Assembly (NCBI GenBank): GCA_007693535.1
Contig: REDK01000114.1
Span: 1-41,665, forward strand
Length of the DNA: 41,665 nucleotides
Reading direction: 5' to 3'
Source of the DNA: Chromatiaceae bacterium
GTDB lineage: Bacteria; Pseudomonadota; Gammaproteobacteria; Chromatiales; Chromatiaceae
Position 1 is the stretch's first letter. Every line of letters begins with the position of its first letter. Position numbers and translations under genes: made by a program. The notes under the pieces are model-generated. The model was not told where the DNA came from, searched no databases, and saw only the letters and a program-made list of their open reading frames with translations. This document shows positions 16,301 to 25,471 of the stretch, in pieces.

Positions 16301-17482
16301 TCAGGCGGCGAGGCAGAAGCGCGCGATCAATCCGCGCAACAGATCTAGGGTCGGCGCGATCCGGGCGCCGTCGAGATACTCGTCAGGCTGATGTGCTTGG
16401 GCCAGATCGCCGGGGCCGAGGACCAGGGTCTGCATCCCCAGGCGATTGAAGAACGGGGCCTCGGTGGCGAAGCTGGCGGCCTCGGCGGCATGCCCGGTGA
16501 GGGTCTCGGCGACGGCGACGATGGCAGCGCCGGCGGCGGTCTCCGCCGGTGGGATGCTGGGAAACAGCGGCACCACCTCCCAACCCAGGCCACGCCGTTC
16601 GGCCACCGCAGCGACGCGCGCCGCCAGTTCGGCGCGCAGGGCGTCGGGGTCCAGACCCGGCAGCACGCGCAGGTCCAGGTGCAGTTCGCAGTCGCCGCAG
16701 ATGCGATTGAAGTTGTCACCGCCATGGATATGGCCGGCGTTGATGGTGGGCCAGGCAATCGGGAAGGCCGGATTACGGTGCGTGCGCTGCAGGTGGTCGC
16801 GCCAGGCGAGGATCTCGGTCAGGACCTCGTGCATGCCCTCCAGAGCGCTGTTACCCAGGCCGGGGTCGCTGGCATGGCCGCTGCGCCCGCGCAGCCGCAC
16901 CGCCTCGGCCATCACCCCCTTGTGCATGCGCACTGGGCGCAGGCTGGTCGGCTCGCCGATGATGGCATGGCGACCGAAGGCGCGTCCGGCATCCACCAGC
17001 GCGCGGGCACCGTGCATAGCGGACTCCTCGTCCGCCGTGGCCAGGATGGTCAGTGGCGCCCGCAGTTGCCCCGGGGTCAGTCCGCGTGCGGCCTCGATGG
17101 CCAAGGCCAGGAACGACTTCATATCCGCCGTCCCCAGCCCGTAGAGGCGTCCGTCGGCCTCGGTGAGCCGCAACGGGTCGTACCGCCAGCGGTGGGGGTC
17201 GCAGGGGACGGTATCGACATGCCCGGCCAGCACCAATCCGCCTGGCTCCCCGGCGCGCGCGCTCCCCAGCGTCGCCACCAGGTTGGCCTTGGCGGGATGC
17301 CCGGGGATCGGGAGTAGCTCGACCCGAAAGCCGGCGCTCTCCAGCCAGTCGGCCAGCAGGTGCAGGACCGGCCGGTTGCTCTGATCGAGCGCAGGCTGCA
17401 CGCTGCTGATAGACGGGGTGGCGATCAGCCCGGCCAGCATCTCGCGCAGGTCCGGGGCCGCGGTGATCGGGGGCTGGGGCAT
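16301..17482 (-). CDS. argE: acetylornithine deacetylase (M20 family)
   Basis: ArgE removes the acetyl group from N-acetylornithine in the linear arginine pathway. The 393-aa protein is close to E. coli ArgE (383). The M20 metallopeptidase zinc site is complete: GHVDTVP with His88 and Asp90, GTADMKSF with bridging Asp120, TADEES with Glu152/Glu153, IIGEPT with Glu177 and the late His in AHQPDEYL. The dimerisation domain includes HKGVMAEAVRLRGRSGHAS and NAGHIHGGDNFNRIC. DapE and other M20 deacetylases look alike, but ATPSISS near the N-terminus and GDNFNRICGDCELHLDLR support ArgE. The ATG is at 17482-17480. It follows the DUF1244 gene on the same strand after 69 bases. Confidence 0.9.
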   Translation of the reverse strand: MPQPPITAAPDLREMLAGLIATPSISSVQPALDQSNRPVLHLLADWLESAGFRVELLPIPGHPAKANLVATLGSARAGEPGGLVLAGHVDTVPCDPHRWRYDPLRLTEADGRLYGLGTADMKSFLALAIEAARGLTPGQLRAPLTILATADEESAMHGARALVDAGRAFGRHAIIGEPTSLRPVRMHKGVMAEAVRLRGRSGHASDPGLGNSALEGMHEVLTEILAWRDHLQRTHRNPAFPIAWPTINAGHIHGGDNFNRICGDCELHLDLRVLPGLDPDALRAELAARVAAVAERRGLGWEVVPLFPSIPPAETAAGAAIVAVAETLTGHAAEAASFATEAPFFNRLGMQTLVLGPGDLAQAHQPDEYLDGARIAPTLDLLRGLIARFCLAA

Positions 17483-17551
17483 GGGTGGCTCGGGGTCGGC
17501 AGGTTGGATAAGGGGATGGGCAGGCCCGGGTGCGCCGGACTGGTGCGCGGG

Positions 17552-17869
17552 TTAGCCCGCGCCGCTGTCGAAAGCGTGCCCCGGCGCGGTCTCGCGAAAG
17601 CGCTGCAATTGCTCCGGCGTTGCCGCGCTCTGATAGGCCGCTTTCCAGTCGGCATAGGGCATCCCGTAGATGGCTGCGCGAGCGGCCTCGTAGTCCAGAT
17701 CCAGGCCCTGCTCCTGGGCCGCGGCCTGATACCACTTGGCGAGGCAGTTGCGGCAGAAGCCGGCCAGGTTCATCAGTTCGATGTTCTGCACGTCGGTGCG
17801 AGCGCGTAGGTGAGCGATGAGGCCGCGAAAGGCGGCGGCCTCGATCTCGGTGCGGGTGGCTTGGTCCAC
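17552..17869 (-). CDS. DUF1244 family protein
   Basis: A small soluble protein of about 105 aa of the DUF1244 family, with the typical opening TRTEIEAAAFRGLIAHLRAR, then TDVQNIELMNLAGFCRNCLA with two close cysteines, then YGMPYADWKAAYQ and ATPEQLQRF. Function is unknown. The GTG at 17869-17867 gives the normal family length; the frame remains open to an ATG at 18034, but the added 55 residues are Pro/Ala-rich and unlike the family. It sits between aroE and argE on the same strand (gaps of 133 and 69 bases), so cotranscription is possible. Confidence 0.82.
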   Translation of the reverse strand: MDQATRTEIEAAAFRGLIAHLRARTDVQNIELMNLAGFCRNCLAKWYQAAAQEQGLDLDYEAARAAIYGMPYADWKAAYQSAATPEQLQRFRETAPGHAFDSGAG

Positions 17870-18002
17870 GGTAGGATTCTCGTTGGCTGAACGTGACTGA
17901 GCGGGGGTAGGCGGCTGGGCCCCAGGAGTGGAGGTTGCGATCCCGGCGCGCGGGCGCAAGGCGCAGGCAGCGGCCGGCGGCGATGGCCGCAGCATGCCTG
18001 CC

Positions 18003-18851
18003 TCAGCCGGGGTCGGCCGGTGCGCGCCTGGCACGCAGGGCAGCGATCACCGGGGCGGTCTGCGGGCGCACCCCGCGCCAGAGGAAGAAGGATTCGGCTG
18101 CCTGCTCCACCAGCATGCCCAGCCCATCGTGGACCTGCACCGCGCCATGGGCTAGACCCCAGCGGCAAAAGGCGGTCGGGGTATCGCTGTAGAACAGGTC
18201 GTAGACCGAGCCGCCGCTGGCGATGCAGTCCGCCGGCAGGGCCGGCACCGCGCCGTCGAGGCCGGCACTGGTGGCATTGATCAGTAGATCGAAGCGCTGA
18301 CCGGCCAACGCCTCCAGACCCACGCCGGCGAGCGCGACCCCGGCCACGGCCGGGGCCAGGTCGGCCGCCACCGCCCGCGCCGTCGCGGCGGTGCGATTGG
18401 CGATCAGCAGGTGCGCCGGTGCCGCCGCACAGAGCGCCGGCAGGACCCCGCGCCCGGCGCCGCCGGCGCCCACCAGCAGGATCCGCCGGCCGCGCAGCGT
18501 GAGGCCCAGGTTCTGCTCCAGATCCCGTACCAGCCCGACCCCGTCGGTGTTGTCGCCGTGCAGGCGGCCGCCATCCTGGACCAAAATGGTATTGACCGCC
18601 CCGGCCGCCGCTGCGCGTGGGGTCAGGTCGCCCAGCAGCGCGCAGGCCTGTTGTTTGAATGGCAGGGTCACGTTGAGTCCGCGCCCGCCAGCGGCGACAA
18701 AGTCGCGCACCGAGCCGGCAAAGTCCTCGCGGCTGCCCAGCAGACGACCGTAGGTCATGTGCTGTCCGGTCTGGCGGGCGAAGGCGGCGTGGATCAGGGG
18801 CGACTTGCTATGGGCGATTGGGTTGCCGATAACGGCGTAATAATCGGTCAT
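18003..18851 (-). CDS. aroE: shikimate dehydrogenase (NADP+)
   Basis: AroE reduces 3-dehydroshikimate to shikimate in aromatic amino acid synthesis. The product is 282 aa, against 272 in E. coli. The substrate motif [10 protein letters not shown] is at residues 9-18, the catalytic Lys66 is in [10 protein letters not shown], Asn87 is in AVNT, and Asp103 is in NTDG. The NADP fold has [10 protein letters not shown], and the C-terminal [18 protein letters not shown] is typical. ATG 18851 is chosen over the upstream in-frame extension to 19154 because the conserved N-terminus begins here. It is divergent from the MurU-like gene with 235 bases between. Confidence 0.95.
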   Translation of the reverse strand: MTDYYAVIGNPIAHSKSPLIHAAFARQTGQHMTYGRLLGSREDFAGSVRDFVAAGGRGLNVTLPFKQQACALLGDLTPRAAAAGAVNTILVQDGGRLHGDNTDGVGLVRDLEQNLGLTLRGRRILLVGAGGAGRGVLPALCAAAPAHLLIANRTAATARAVAADLAPAVAGVALAGVGLEALAGQRFDLLINATSAGLDGAVPALPADCIASGGSVYDLFYSDTPTAFCRWGLAHGAVQVHDGLGMLVEQAAESFFLWRGVRPQTAPVIAALRARRAPADPG

Positions 18852-19086
18852 GGTCGGCTGGAGGCGTTGCGGGAGATGGACCCGGCGGCGCGGCGCGTCC
18901 GCGGAACGGGTTGGGGCAGACAGCACTGGCCCCGAGCCGAGGCCTGCGGTTGGTCGGCGCAAGCGGCCATCGGCAGCACCGCGCGGCTCGGCAGGCGATA
19001 CTGGGACCCCACCGGCGCCGCGCGTGGGTCCTACACCTGAACCGGACCCCGCCGCGGACCCGACACCAGTCCCCGGAGACCCATCC

Positions 19087-19797
19087 ATGCAGGCCATGAT
19101 CCTCGCTGCCGGACGCGGCAACCGTATGCGACCGTTGACCGACCGGGTGCCCAAGCCATTGCTGGCGGCCGGCGGACGCCCGTTGATCGTGCATCAGATC
19201 GAGCGCCTGCTCGCCGCCGGCTATCGCGAATTGGTGATCAATCATGCCCACTTGGGGCAGCAGATCGAGGCCTGCCTGGGGGACGGGACGCAATTCGGGG
19301 TGCGCATCCGCTACTCGCCGGAAGGCACGGGGCGGGCGCTGGAAACCGGCGGCGGTATCTACCGCGCCCTGCCCTGGCTGGGACCAGGGCCCTTTCTGGT
19401 GGTCAACGGCGACATCTGGTGCGATATCGACTATACCAAGCTCAGGCTGGGCGCGGGGGATCTGGCCCGGATCGTCCTGGTGAACAATCCCGATCATCAT
19501 CCGCACGGCGACTTCCTGCTGGCCGGCGACCGGGTACTGGCGTCGCCGCGTCCGGCTGCCAGCACCCGCAGCCAAGTGGACACCCGCTCACCGCTGACCT
19601 TCGCTGGGGTCGGGCTGTACCATCCGGGGCTGTTCTGCGGCTGCCGCCCCGGAGCCTTTCCGCTAGCGCCGTTGCTGCGGGCGGCGATGGCCAGCGGGCG
19701 CTGCGGTGGCTGCCATCATCGCGGGCATTGGCTGGATGTCGGCACCCCGGAGCGGCTGCAAGCGCTGGCGCAGCTATTGCGTACCGCGCAAGGCTGA
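19087..19797 (+). CDS. murU: sugar-1-phosphate nucleotidyltransferase, MurU-like
   Basis: A 236-aa nucleotidyltransferase with the pyrophosphorylase signature [16 protein letters not shown] (residues 5-20) and the substrate-binding Lys in VPKPLL. The segments [49 protein letters not shown] and [11 protein letters not shown] match MurU, the N-acetylmuramate-1-phosphate uridylyltransferase of the peptidoglycan recycling bypass found in Pseudomonas. ATG 19087 gives the expected length; the frame is open upstream without homology. In Pseudomonas murU lies next to amgK, which makes MurNAc-1-phosphate; no amgK is in this window. A mannose-1-phosphate guanylyltransferase-like role is less likely but possible. 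Confidence 0.82.
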   Translation: MQAMILAAGRGNRMRPLTDRVPKPLLAAGGRPLIVHQIERLLAAGYRELVINHAHLGQQIEACLGDGTQFGVRIRYSPEGTGRALETGGGIYRALPWLGPGPFLVVNGDIWCDIDYTKLRLGAGDLARIVLVNNPDHHPHGDFLLAGDRVLASPRPAASTRSQVDTRSPLTFAGVGLYHPGLFCGCRPGAFPLAPLLRAAMASGRCGGCHHRGHWLDVGTPERLQALAQLLRTAQG

Positions 19798-19931
19798 CGC
19801 CGGGGCCGGCAGTGGCTTCCGCACGGCCGCCGCCCTGCCGCGTTTGATCGCTGGTACGCGATTGAGTGTGAAGGTCTTCGGATCACTGCCGGCCGCATTG
19901 CCCCGCCCACCCCTCGACCCGGAGGACCGCC

Positions 19932-21362
19932 ATGGGCCAGGAGATCGCCTCGCGTCGCTTCCGCACCGCGGACTTTGCTGAATTCGCGGCCCGGCTCGCC
20001 ACCGAGACCGCGCTGCTGCAAGCCTGGTTCGACGCCGATCAGTTCGCGACTGGCCCGCGCGAAGGCGGCTTCGAGCTGGAGGCCTGGCTGATCGACGCCA
20101 CGCACCTGGGTCCGGTCGCGCTGATCGAGGATTTCCTGCGCGCCACCGATGACCCGCTGATCGTGCCGGAACTCGCGCAGTTCAACATGGAACTCAACGG
20201 CACCCCGGTGGTGCTCGGCGGCAGTGCCCTGAGCCGGCTACAGCAGGAACTCACCCGTACCCTGGCGCATTGCGCCACGGCCGCCGCCCGGCTCGGGGCC
20301 AGTGTTGCCCGCATCGGCATCCTACCGACTCTGCGCCCAGAGCACCTGGTGCTGGCGCAGATGACCCCGCGCGCCCGCTACCGGGCCTTGAACGAGCAGA
20401 TCCTGCGCCTGCGCGGTGGGGCGCCGTTGCGCCTGGAGATCCAGGGCGCGCAGCCGGTGGCCATCGAACAGCCGGACGTGATGCTGGAGGCAGCGGCGAC
20501 CTCGTTTCAGATCCATCTGAAAATCAGCGCCGCCGAGTCAGCGCGGGTATTCAATCTCTCTAAGATCCTGTCGGCACCGATGGTGGCGATCGCCGCCAAC
20601 TCGCCCTACCTGTTCGGCCGCGACCTCTGGGCCGAGACCCGCATTCCCCTGTTCGAGCAGTCCATCGCGGTCGGCGGCGGGCCATTGCGTGAGCGGGTCG
20701 GGTTCGGTGTCCGCTACGCGAGCGGCTCGGTGATGGACTGTTTTCGCGCCAATCTGATCCGCTACGAGGTTCTGCTGCCGCAACTCATGGACAGCGCTCC
20801 CGAGGAACTGGCCCACCTGCGCCTGCACAACGGCACGATCTGGCGTTGGAACCGGCCGCTGATCGGCTTCGACGGACCCGGACGACCGCATCTGCGGATG
20901 GAGCATCGGGTGGTGGCGGCCGGTCCGTCGGCAGCCGACAACGTCGCCGATGCTGCCTTCTATTTCGGCCTCATCGAGGCCCTCGCCGGCGCGTCCGCCA
21001 CGCCCGCCCTGGAGACGCGCATTCCGTTCGCCCGGGCGCGCACCAACTTCTATCTGGCCGCTCGTCACGGGTTGGATGCCAGCATCGTCTGGGACGACGG
21101 CAGGCCCATCGAGCTGCCGCGCCTGATCCTGGAACAGCTGCTTCCCCTGGCCCAGCGCGGGCTGGCCGCCCTCGGCATCGACCCCCCGGAGATCGACCAC
21201 TGGCTCGGCATCATCGCCGGGCGCGCGCGGTTGCGCCGCAACGGGGCCGCCTGGCAGCGCGCCTGGGTGGCTCGTCACGGCCGCGACCCGGTGGCCCTGA
21301 CTGCTGCCTATCTGGCGCACCAGGGGAGCGGCGAGCCAGTGCACACCTGGAACCTGGAGTGA
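19932..21362 (+). CDS. GCS2-family glutamate-cysteine ligase-like carboxylate-amine ligase
   Basis: A 476-aa protein of the GCS2 group of ATP-dependent carboxylate-amine ligases. Visible features are the N-terminal glutamate-rich strand GGFELEAWLID near residues 44-54, ELAQFNMELNGTP near 75-90 with acidic and Asn residues expected at the metal/ATP site, TSFQIHLKI near 190, and the late HNGTIWRWNRPLIGF and HLRMEHRVVAAGPS. It differs from the E. coli GshA family. It may make gamma-glutamylcysteine for glutathione or another gamma-glutamyl compound; the amine substrate cannot be read from sequence. ATG 19932 follows GGAGG at 19920-19924. No gshB or other thiol gene is nearby. Confidence 0.72.
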   Translation: MGQEIASRRFRTADFAEFAARLATETALLQAWFDADQFATGPREGGFELEAWLIDATHLGPVALIEDFLRATDDPLIVPELAQFNMELNGTPVVLGGSALSRLQQELTRTLAHCATAAARLGASVARIGILPTLRPEHLVLAQMTPRARYRALNEQILRLRGGAPLRLEIQGAQPVAIEQPDVMLEAAATSFQIHLKISAAESARVFNLSKILSAPMVAIAANSPYLFGRDLWAETRIPLFEQSIAVGGGPLRERVGFGVRYASGSVMDCFRANLIRYEVLLPQLMDSAPEELAHLRLHNGTIWRWNRPLIGFDGPGRPHLRMEHRVVAAGPSAADNVADAAFYFGLIEALAGASATPALETRIPFARARTNFYLAARHGLDASIVWDDGRPIELPRLILEQLLPLAQRGLAALGIDPPEIDHWLGIIAGRARLRRNGAAWQRAWVARHGRDPVALTAAYLAHQGSGEPVHTWNLE

Positions 21363-21776
21363 GATCAACTGCCGGTGCCGGGTCGAGTCGCTCGGGCGGT
21401 TCCAGTGTCTGCTCATGGACCACATTGACCATCATCGGCGGTTTGTCCGAGTGGTTTACCCGAGTTTAACAAGGGTTCACCTCGGAAATGCAAGGTAGAA
21501 TCGGGAGACTTGCCTTAGACCTCGCCCCCAAATCCTAGCCCGACCCCGACCAGCGGCCCGCCGACCAGACATGATCTTGGTAGGACCGCTGGCATGCTGG
21601 CCACTGCCAGCCTGACGGGGTCTAGGGACGATCGCGGGCTGAGCATTTAGGTTTACTATAAAACAGCTTTAAGCAATCAATAGAGCCAATGTTGCGTCGC
21701 CTGGTTGGCAGCCGCGATGCTAGCCCGTTTTGCGGCGCCCGCCGCCCGAACCACTGCTGGATGGAGACTTCCCGAG
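21363..21776. other. 414-bp intergenic region upstream of malate synthase
   Basis: No coding frame in this gap is convincing. The right half is more AT-rich than the surroundings and contains TATAAA at 21657-21662 (within TTTACTATAAAAC), without a good -35. A sigma-54-like pattern lies at 21705-21721. GGAG at 21763-21766 is the ribosome site of glcB. No terminator with a T-run is seen after the GCS2 gene. Confidence 0.5.
21705..21721 (+). promoter_or_regulatory. possible sigma-54-type -24/-12 element for glcB
   Basis: TTGGCAGCCGCGATGCT has GG and GC separated by exactly 10 bases, as in -24/-12 promoters (consensus TGGCAC-N5-TTGCW), with mismatches in CAC and in TTGC. It ends 55 bases before the glcB ATG. 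One degenerate match in GC-rich DNA is weak evidence. Confidence 0.25.
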
Positions 21777-23954
21777 ATGACCGACCGCATCAACGCCGCT
21801 GGCCTTCAGGTCGCCAAACCCCTCTATGACCTGATCGCCGAAGAGATCGCCCCCGGGACCGGTATCGATCCGGACGCCTTCTGGACGGCCTTCGCCGACA
21901 TCGTAGCCGAGTACGGTCCGCGCACACGGGCCGCGCTCGAGCGCCGCGACGCCCTGCAAGCGCAGATCGATGACTGGCACATCAAGCATCGCGACCAACC
22001 TCTCAATCAGGCCGCCTATCAGACGTTTCTGACCGAAATTGGCTACTTGGAGCCAGAAGGCTCAGACTTCGCGGTGACCACGGCCAATCTGGACCCGGAG
22101 ATTGCGCGCATCGCCGGCCCGCAGTTGGTGGTACCGGTCAGCATCCCCCGCTACGCGCTAAATGCCGCCAATGCCCGCTGGGGCAGCCTCTATGACGCCC
22201 TCTACGGCACCGACGCCATCCCTAGCGATGGCGGTGCCGAGCCAGGCTCGGCCTACAATCCGGTGCGTGGCGAACGGGTGGTCGCCTATGCCAATGAGAT
22301 GCTGGACACTCATGTCCCGCTCGCCGGGGCCTCGCATCGCGAGGTACAGGGTTATCAGGTCGATGGTGGGGCGCTGGTGGTCAGTCTCGCCAACGGCGAG
22401 CGTATGGGCCTGGCCGATCCGGCGCAGTTCGTTGGTTATCAGGGTGCTGGTGAGGCCCCGAGCGCGGTGCTGCTGTGCCACCACGGGCTGCATCTGGAGA
22501 TTCAGATCGATCGCGAGCACCTGATCGGCCAGGCGAGCCCCGCGGGGGTCAAGGATGTCGTGCTGGAGTCGGCGGTCACCGCCATCCAGGACTGCGAGGA
22601 TTCGGTAGCCGCGGTGGATGCCGCCGATAAGGTGCTGGTCTACCGCAATTGGCTGGGCCTGATGCGCGGAGACCTCACCGCGAGCTTCAGCAAGGGCGGC
22701 CGCATGATCGAGCGCGCCCTGCATCCGGATCGTACCTACACCGCGGCCGACGGTAGCGAGCTGACCCTGCATGGCCGCAGCCTGCTGCTGGTCCGCAATG
22801 TTGGCCATCTGATGACGACGGATGCGGTGGTGACCGCTGCTGGCGAGGAGATTCCAGAGGGCATGCTCGATGGGATGGTGACGGTCTTCGCCGCCCTGCA
22901 CGACCTCAAGGGGCTGGCCAAGAACGGGCTTCGCAACTCCCGCGCCGGTAGCGTTTACATCGTCAAGCCAAAGATGCACGGGCCGGACGAGGTCCAGTTG
23001 TCGGTGGACCTGTTCGCCCGCATTGAGGACGCCTTGGGGTTGGAACGCAATACGTTGAAAATCGGCATCATGGACGAGGAACGGCGCACCACCGTGAACC
23101 TGAAGGAGTGCATCCGCCGCGCAAGCGAGCGGGTGATCTTCATCAACACCGGTTTCCTCGATCGCACCGGCGATGAGATCCACACCAGCATGGAGGCTGG
23201 TCCGATGCTGCGCAAAGGCCAAATGAAGACCGCCCCCTGGCTGCTTGCCTACGAGGACTGGAACGTGGATGTGGGCCTGGCCTGTGGCCTACCCGGACAT
23301 GCCCAGATCGGTAAGGGTATGTGGACCATGCCCGACGAGATGCGCGCGATGCTCAACACCAAGGCCGCTCATCCCCGCGCCGGGGCCAACTGCGCCTGGG
23401 TGCCGTCGCCCACCGCTGCCACCCTGCACGCCCTGCACTATCACGAGGTGGACGTGGCCGCGCGGCAGGCGAAACTGACCGCCGGTGGTCGGCGTGCCCA
23501 ACTCGAAACCATTCTCACCATCCCCCTCGGCAAGCCGACGGACTGGTCTCCAGCCGATATTCAGCAGGAACTGGATAACAACTGCCAGGGCATCCTGGGT
23601 TATGTGGTGCGCTGGATCGATCAGGGCGTCGGCTGCTCCAAGGTGCCAGACATCAGCGATATCGGCCTGATGGAGGACCGCGCCACCCTGCGCATCGCCA
23701 GTCAGATCCTGGCCAACTGGCTGCATCATGGGGTGGTCTCCCAGGATCAGGTTATGGAGACCCTCAAGCGCATGGCAGCGGTGGTAGATCGTCAGAATGC
23801 CGGTGATCCGTTATACCGGCCGATGTCTCCCGGCTTCGATGGCATCGCCTTCCAGGCCGCCTGTGACCTAGTCTTCAATGGCCGCAATGAGCCCAACGGG
23901 TACACCGAGCCGCCGCTGCACCGCCGCCGTCGCGAACTCAAGGCGCGCGCCTAA
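21777..23954 (+). CDS. glcB: malate synthase G
   Basis: Malate synthase G condenses glyoxylate with acetyl-CoA to malate and CoA in glyoxylate metabolism. At 725 aa it matches the G isoform (about 720 aa), not the shorter isoform A. Key segments are the N-terminal [20 protein letters not shown], the active-site stretch [30 protein letters not shown]-like [36 protein letters not shown] and the C-terminal [20 protein letters not shown] with [11 protein letters not shown] 21777 is chosen over an upstream in-frame ATG at 21705: it has GGAG at 21763-21766 and the family N-terminus [13 protein letters not shown]. Neither isocitrate lyase nor the glycolate oxidase genes are adjacent. Confidence 0.97.
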   Translation: MTDRINAAGLQVAKPLYDLIAEEIAPGTGIDPDAFWTAFADIVAEYGPRTRAALERRDALQAQIDDWHIKHRDQPLNQAAYQTFLTEIGYLEPEGSDFAVTTANLDPEIARIAGPQLVVPVSIPRYALNAANARWGSLYDALYGTDAIPSDGGAEPGSAYNPVRGERVVAYANEMLDTHVPLAGASHREVQGYQVDGGALVVSLANGERMGLADPAQFVGYQGAGEAPSAVLLCHHGLHLEIQIDREHLIGQASPAGVKDVVLESAVTAIQDCEDSVAAVDAADKVLVYRNWLGLMRGDLTASFSKGGRMIERALHPDRTYTAADGSELTLHGRSLLLVRNVGHLMTTDAVVTAAGEEIPEGMLDGMVTVFAALHDLKGLAKNGLRNSRAGSVYIVKPKMHGPDEVQLSVDLFARIEDALGLERNTLKIGIMDEERRTTVNLKECIRRASERVIFINTGFLDRTGDEIHTSMEAGPMLRKGQMKTAPWLLAYEDWNVDVGLACGLPGHAQIGKGMWTMPDEMRAMLNTKAAHPRAGANCAWVPSPTAATLHALHYHEVDVAARQAKLTAGGRRAQLETILTIPLGKPTDWSPADIQQELDNNCQGILGYVVRWIDQGVGCSKVPDISDIGLMEDRATLRIASQILANWLHHGVVSQDQVMETLKRMAAVVDRQNAGDPLYRPMSPGFDGIAFQAACDLVFNGRNEPNGYTEPPLHRRRRELKARA

Positions 23955-23960
23955 AGCAAC

Positions 23961-24009
23961 CCCGGGACGCAATCCCGGGAAGCAACCCTGGGGCGGCCAC
24001 GCCCCAGGG
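23961..24009 (+). terminator. tandem hairpins after glcB
   Basis: Two hairpins follow the glcB stop. CCCGGGA (23961-23967) pairs with TCCCGGG (23973-23979) around a 5-base loop. CCCTGGGGCG (23986-23995) pairs perfectly with CGCCCCAGGG (24000-24009) around a GCCA loop. There is no T-run, so they may act in mRNA stabilisation or as part of a Rho-dependent end rather than as intrinsic terminators. Confidence 0.4.
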
Positions 24010-24192
24010 ATCATCTGCCCCTGGCCCAAGCACCGGGGACAGCACCATAAGCAACGGTGCCAGAATGCGCTGCCGACGCGGCAAGCGCATCAGCCAACAT
24101 CGCGCCGCGCTCCAGCGAGCCGCATCCCCCACAGGCCCATCCCCGCATCGGCGCCGGCCCGGTAGCCCCGGGGCATACTGGCGGTTGTTCCC

Positions 24193-25380
24193 ATGCCCTA
24201 TTTCCGGCTGTCCGGCTTCTACTTCTTTCACTTCGGATCGCTGGCGGCGCTGGCCCCGTTCTGGGGACCTTACCTGCTAGAGCGGGGCTTTGCCGCCACG
24301 GCCATCGGCGCCCTGATGGCGATCCTGATGGGTAGCAAGGTGGTGGCGCCCAATCTGTTCGGTCTTATCGCCGACCACAGTGGCCGCCGTATGCCATTGG
24401 TGCAGGTGGGCAGCCTGCTGGCACCGCTGTTCTTCACCGGCGTCTTCGTCGCCGACAGTTTCTGGCTGATGGCGGTGGTGATGGCGATCTTCACCTCGTT
24501 CTGGAACGCCACGCTGCCATTGATGGAATCGGTGACCTTCAATCACCTGGGCACCCAGGTGAGCCGCTATGCCAGCGTGCGCGTCTGGGGCAGCATCGGC
24601 TTCATCCTGGTAGTGGCCGCGGTGGGCTGGTGGCAGGAGCAGGGAGGCACCGCGGTGGTACCGCTGGCGGTGCTGATGATGTATCTGGGGATGCTAACAG
24701 CGAGCCTGACCATCCCCGATTGCGATCCACTGCGTGCGCGCCTTGCCGGGCGGATACCCGGGAATCGGCAGCCGGTCGCCGCCGGACAGGCGGACGAGCG
24801 ATCGCTACGGGTAATCCTCCGGCGCCCCGAGGTCTTGCTGTTCCTGCTCACCTGCTTGCTGATGCAGAGCAGTCATGGCGCCTACTATGTCTTCTACTCC
24901 ATCCATCTGGAGGCGCAAGGCTTCAGCAGCGGGGCAGTCGGTCAGCTCTGGGCGCTGGGGGTCGCTTGCGAGGTGTTACTGTTTCTGCGTATGCGCTGGC
25001 TGCTGGAGCGCGTCGGGGCGCGCCGGCTGGTCCTGGCAAGCCTAGCGCTGGCACTGCTGCGCTGGGTACTGATCGGGCTGTGGGCAGATCAGTTGGCGCT
25101 GGTGATCGCCGCCCAGGTATTGCACGCCTTCACCTTCGGTGCCTTTCACGCCTCGGCCATCCATCTGACCCATCATTATTTCCCTGGCCGTACCCAGGGG
25201 CGCGGTCAGGCCCTCTATAACAGCCTGAGCTTCGGCGTCGGCGGTGCCAGCGGCAGCCTACTGAGCGGGTTGTTATGGGACAGCGTCGGCGCCACCGCGA
25301 GCTTCCTGGTCGCCGCCAGCATTGCCGGTCTCGGGCTCCTCATCGCATTCATCGGCGTAGATCGACAGCGCCACTATTGA
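24193..25380 (+). CDS. MFS transporter (MFS_1-like / HcaT-type)
   Basis: A 395-aa inner-membrane protein with about 12 helices in two six-helix halves, with a hydrophilic loop near residues 180-210. The MFS loop 2-3 signature appears as [14 protein letters not shown] near residues 57-70. Opening sequence [25 protein letters not shown] and RVWGSIGFI near residue 120 resemble the MFS_1-like group that includes the 3-phenylpropionate permease HcaT and nucleoside-type permeases. The substrate is unknown. ATG 24193 lacks a strong ribosome site. It ends just before the glyQ promoter. Confidence 0.85.
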   Translation: MPYFRLSGFYFFHFGSLAALAPFWGPYLLERGFAATAIGALMAILMGSKVVAPNLFGLIADHSGRRMPLVQVGSLLAPLFFTGVFVADSFWLMAVVMAIFTSFWNATLPLMESVTFNHLGTQVSRYASVRVWGSIGFILVVAAVGWWQEQGGTAVVPLAVLMMYLGMLTASLTIPDCDPLRARLAGRIPGNRQPVAAGQADERSLRVILRRPEVLLFLLTCLLMQSSHGAYYVFYSIHLEAQGFSSGAVGQLWALGVACEVLLFLRMRWLLERVGARRLVLASLALALLRWVLIGLWADQLALVIAAQVLHAFTFGAFHASAIHLTHHYFPGRTQGRGQALYNSLSFGVGGASGSLLSGLLWDSVGATASFLVAASIAGLGLLIAFIGVDRQRHY

Positions 25381-25398
25381 GCCCGGGAGGCTGCCGCA

Positions 25399-25440
25399 CC
25401 GCCGTGGCGTTGACCAGCCACGGCGGCGACTCGTTATACT
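25399..25440 (+). promoter_or_regulatory. glyQS promoter with an inverted repeat around the -35
   Basis: TTGACC at 25410-25415 and TATACT at 25435-25440 (19-base spacer; 18 if read as TTATAC) form a sigma-70-like promoter ending 31 bases before the glyQ start. The -35 sits in the loop of a perfect 10-bp inverted repeat, CCGCCGTGGC (25399-25408) and GCCACGGCGG (25417-25426). The stem could be an operator, or an end-of-transcript hairpin for the MFS gene, which stops at 25380. Confidence 0.5.
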
Positions 25441-25471
25441 GCGGCGCTTTGGACCCGTGACGGAGTGCCCC

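Noticed and set aside
15052-16449. A 465-aa Arg/Pro/Gly-rich plus-strand frame
   Set aside because: It covers the well-supported permease in another frame and reads into argE antisense; composition is that of a shadow frame.
22158-23222. A 354-aa minus-strand frame opposite glcB
   Set aside because: It is entirely antisense to malate synthase G.
25457-25471. GTG 25457 as the glyQ start
   Set aside because: It has no Shine-Dalgarno; TTG 25472 has GGAG at the right spacing and fits the E. coli N-terminus, although the difference is only five residues.
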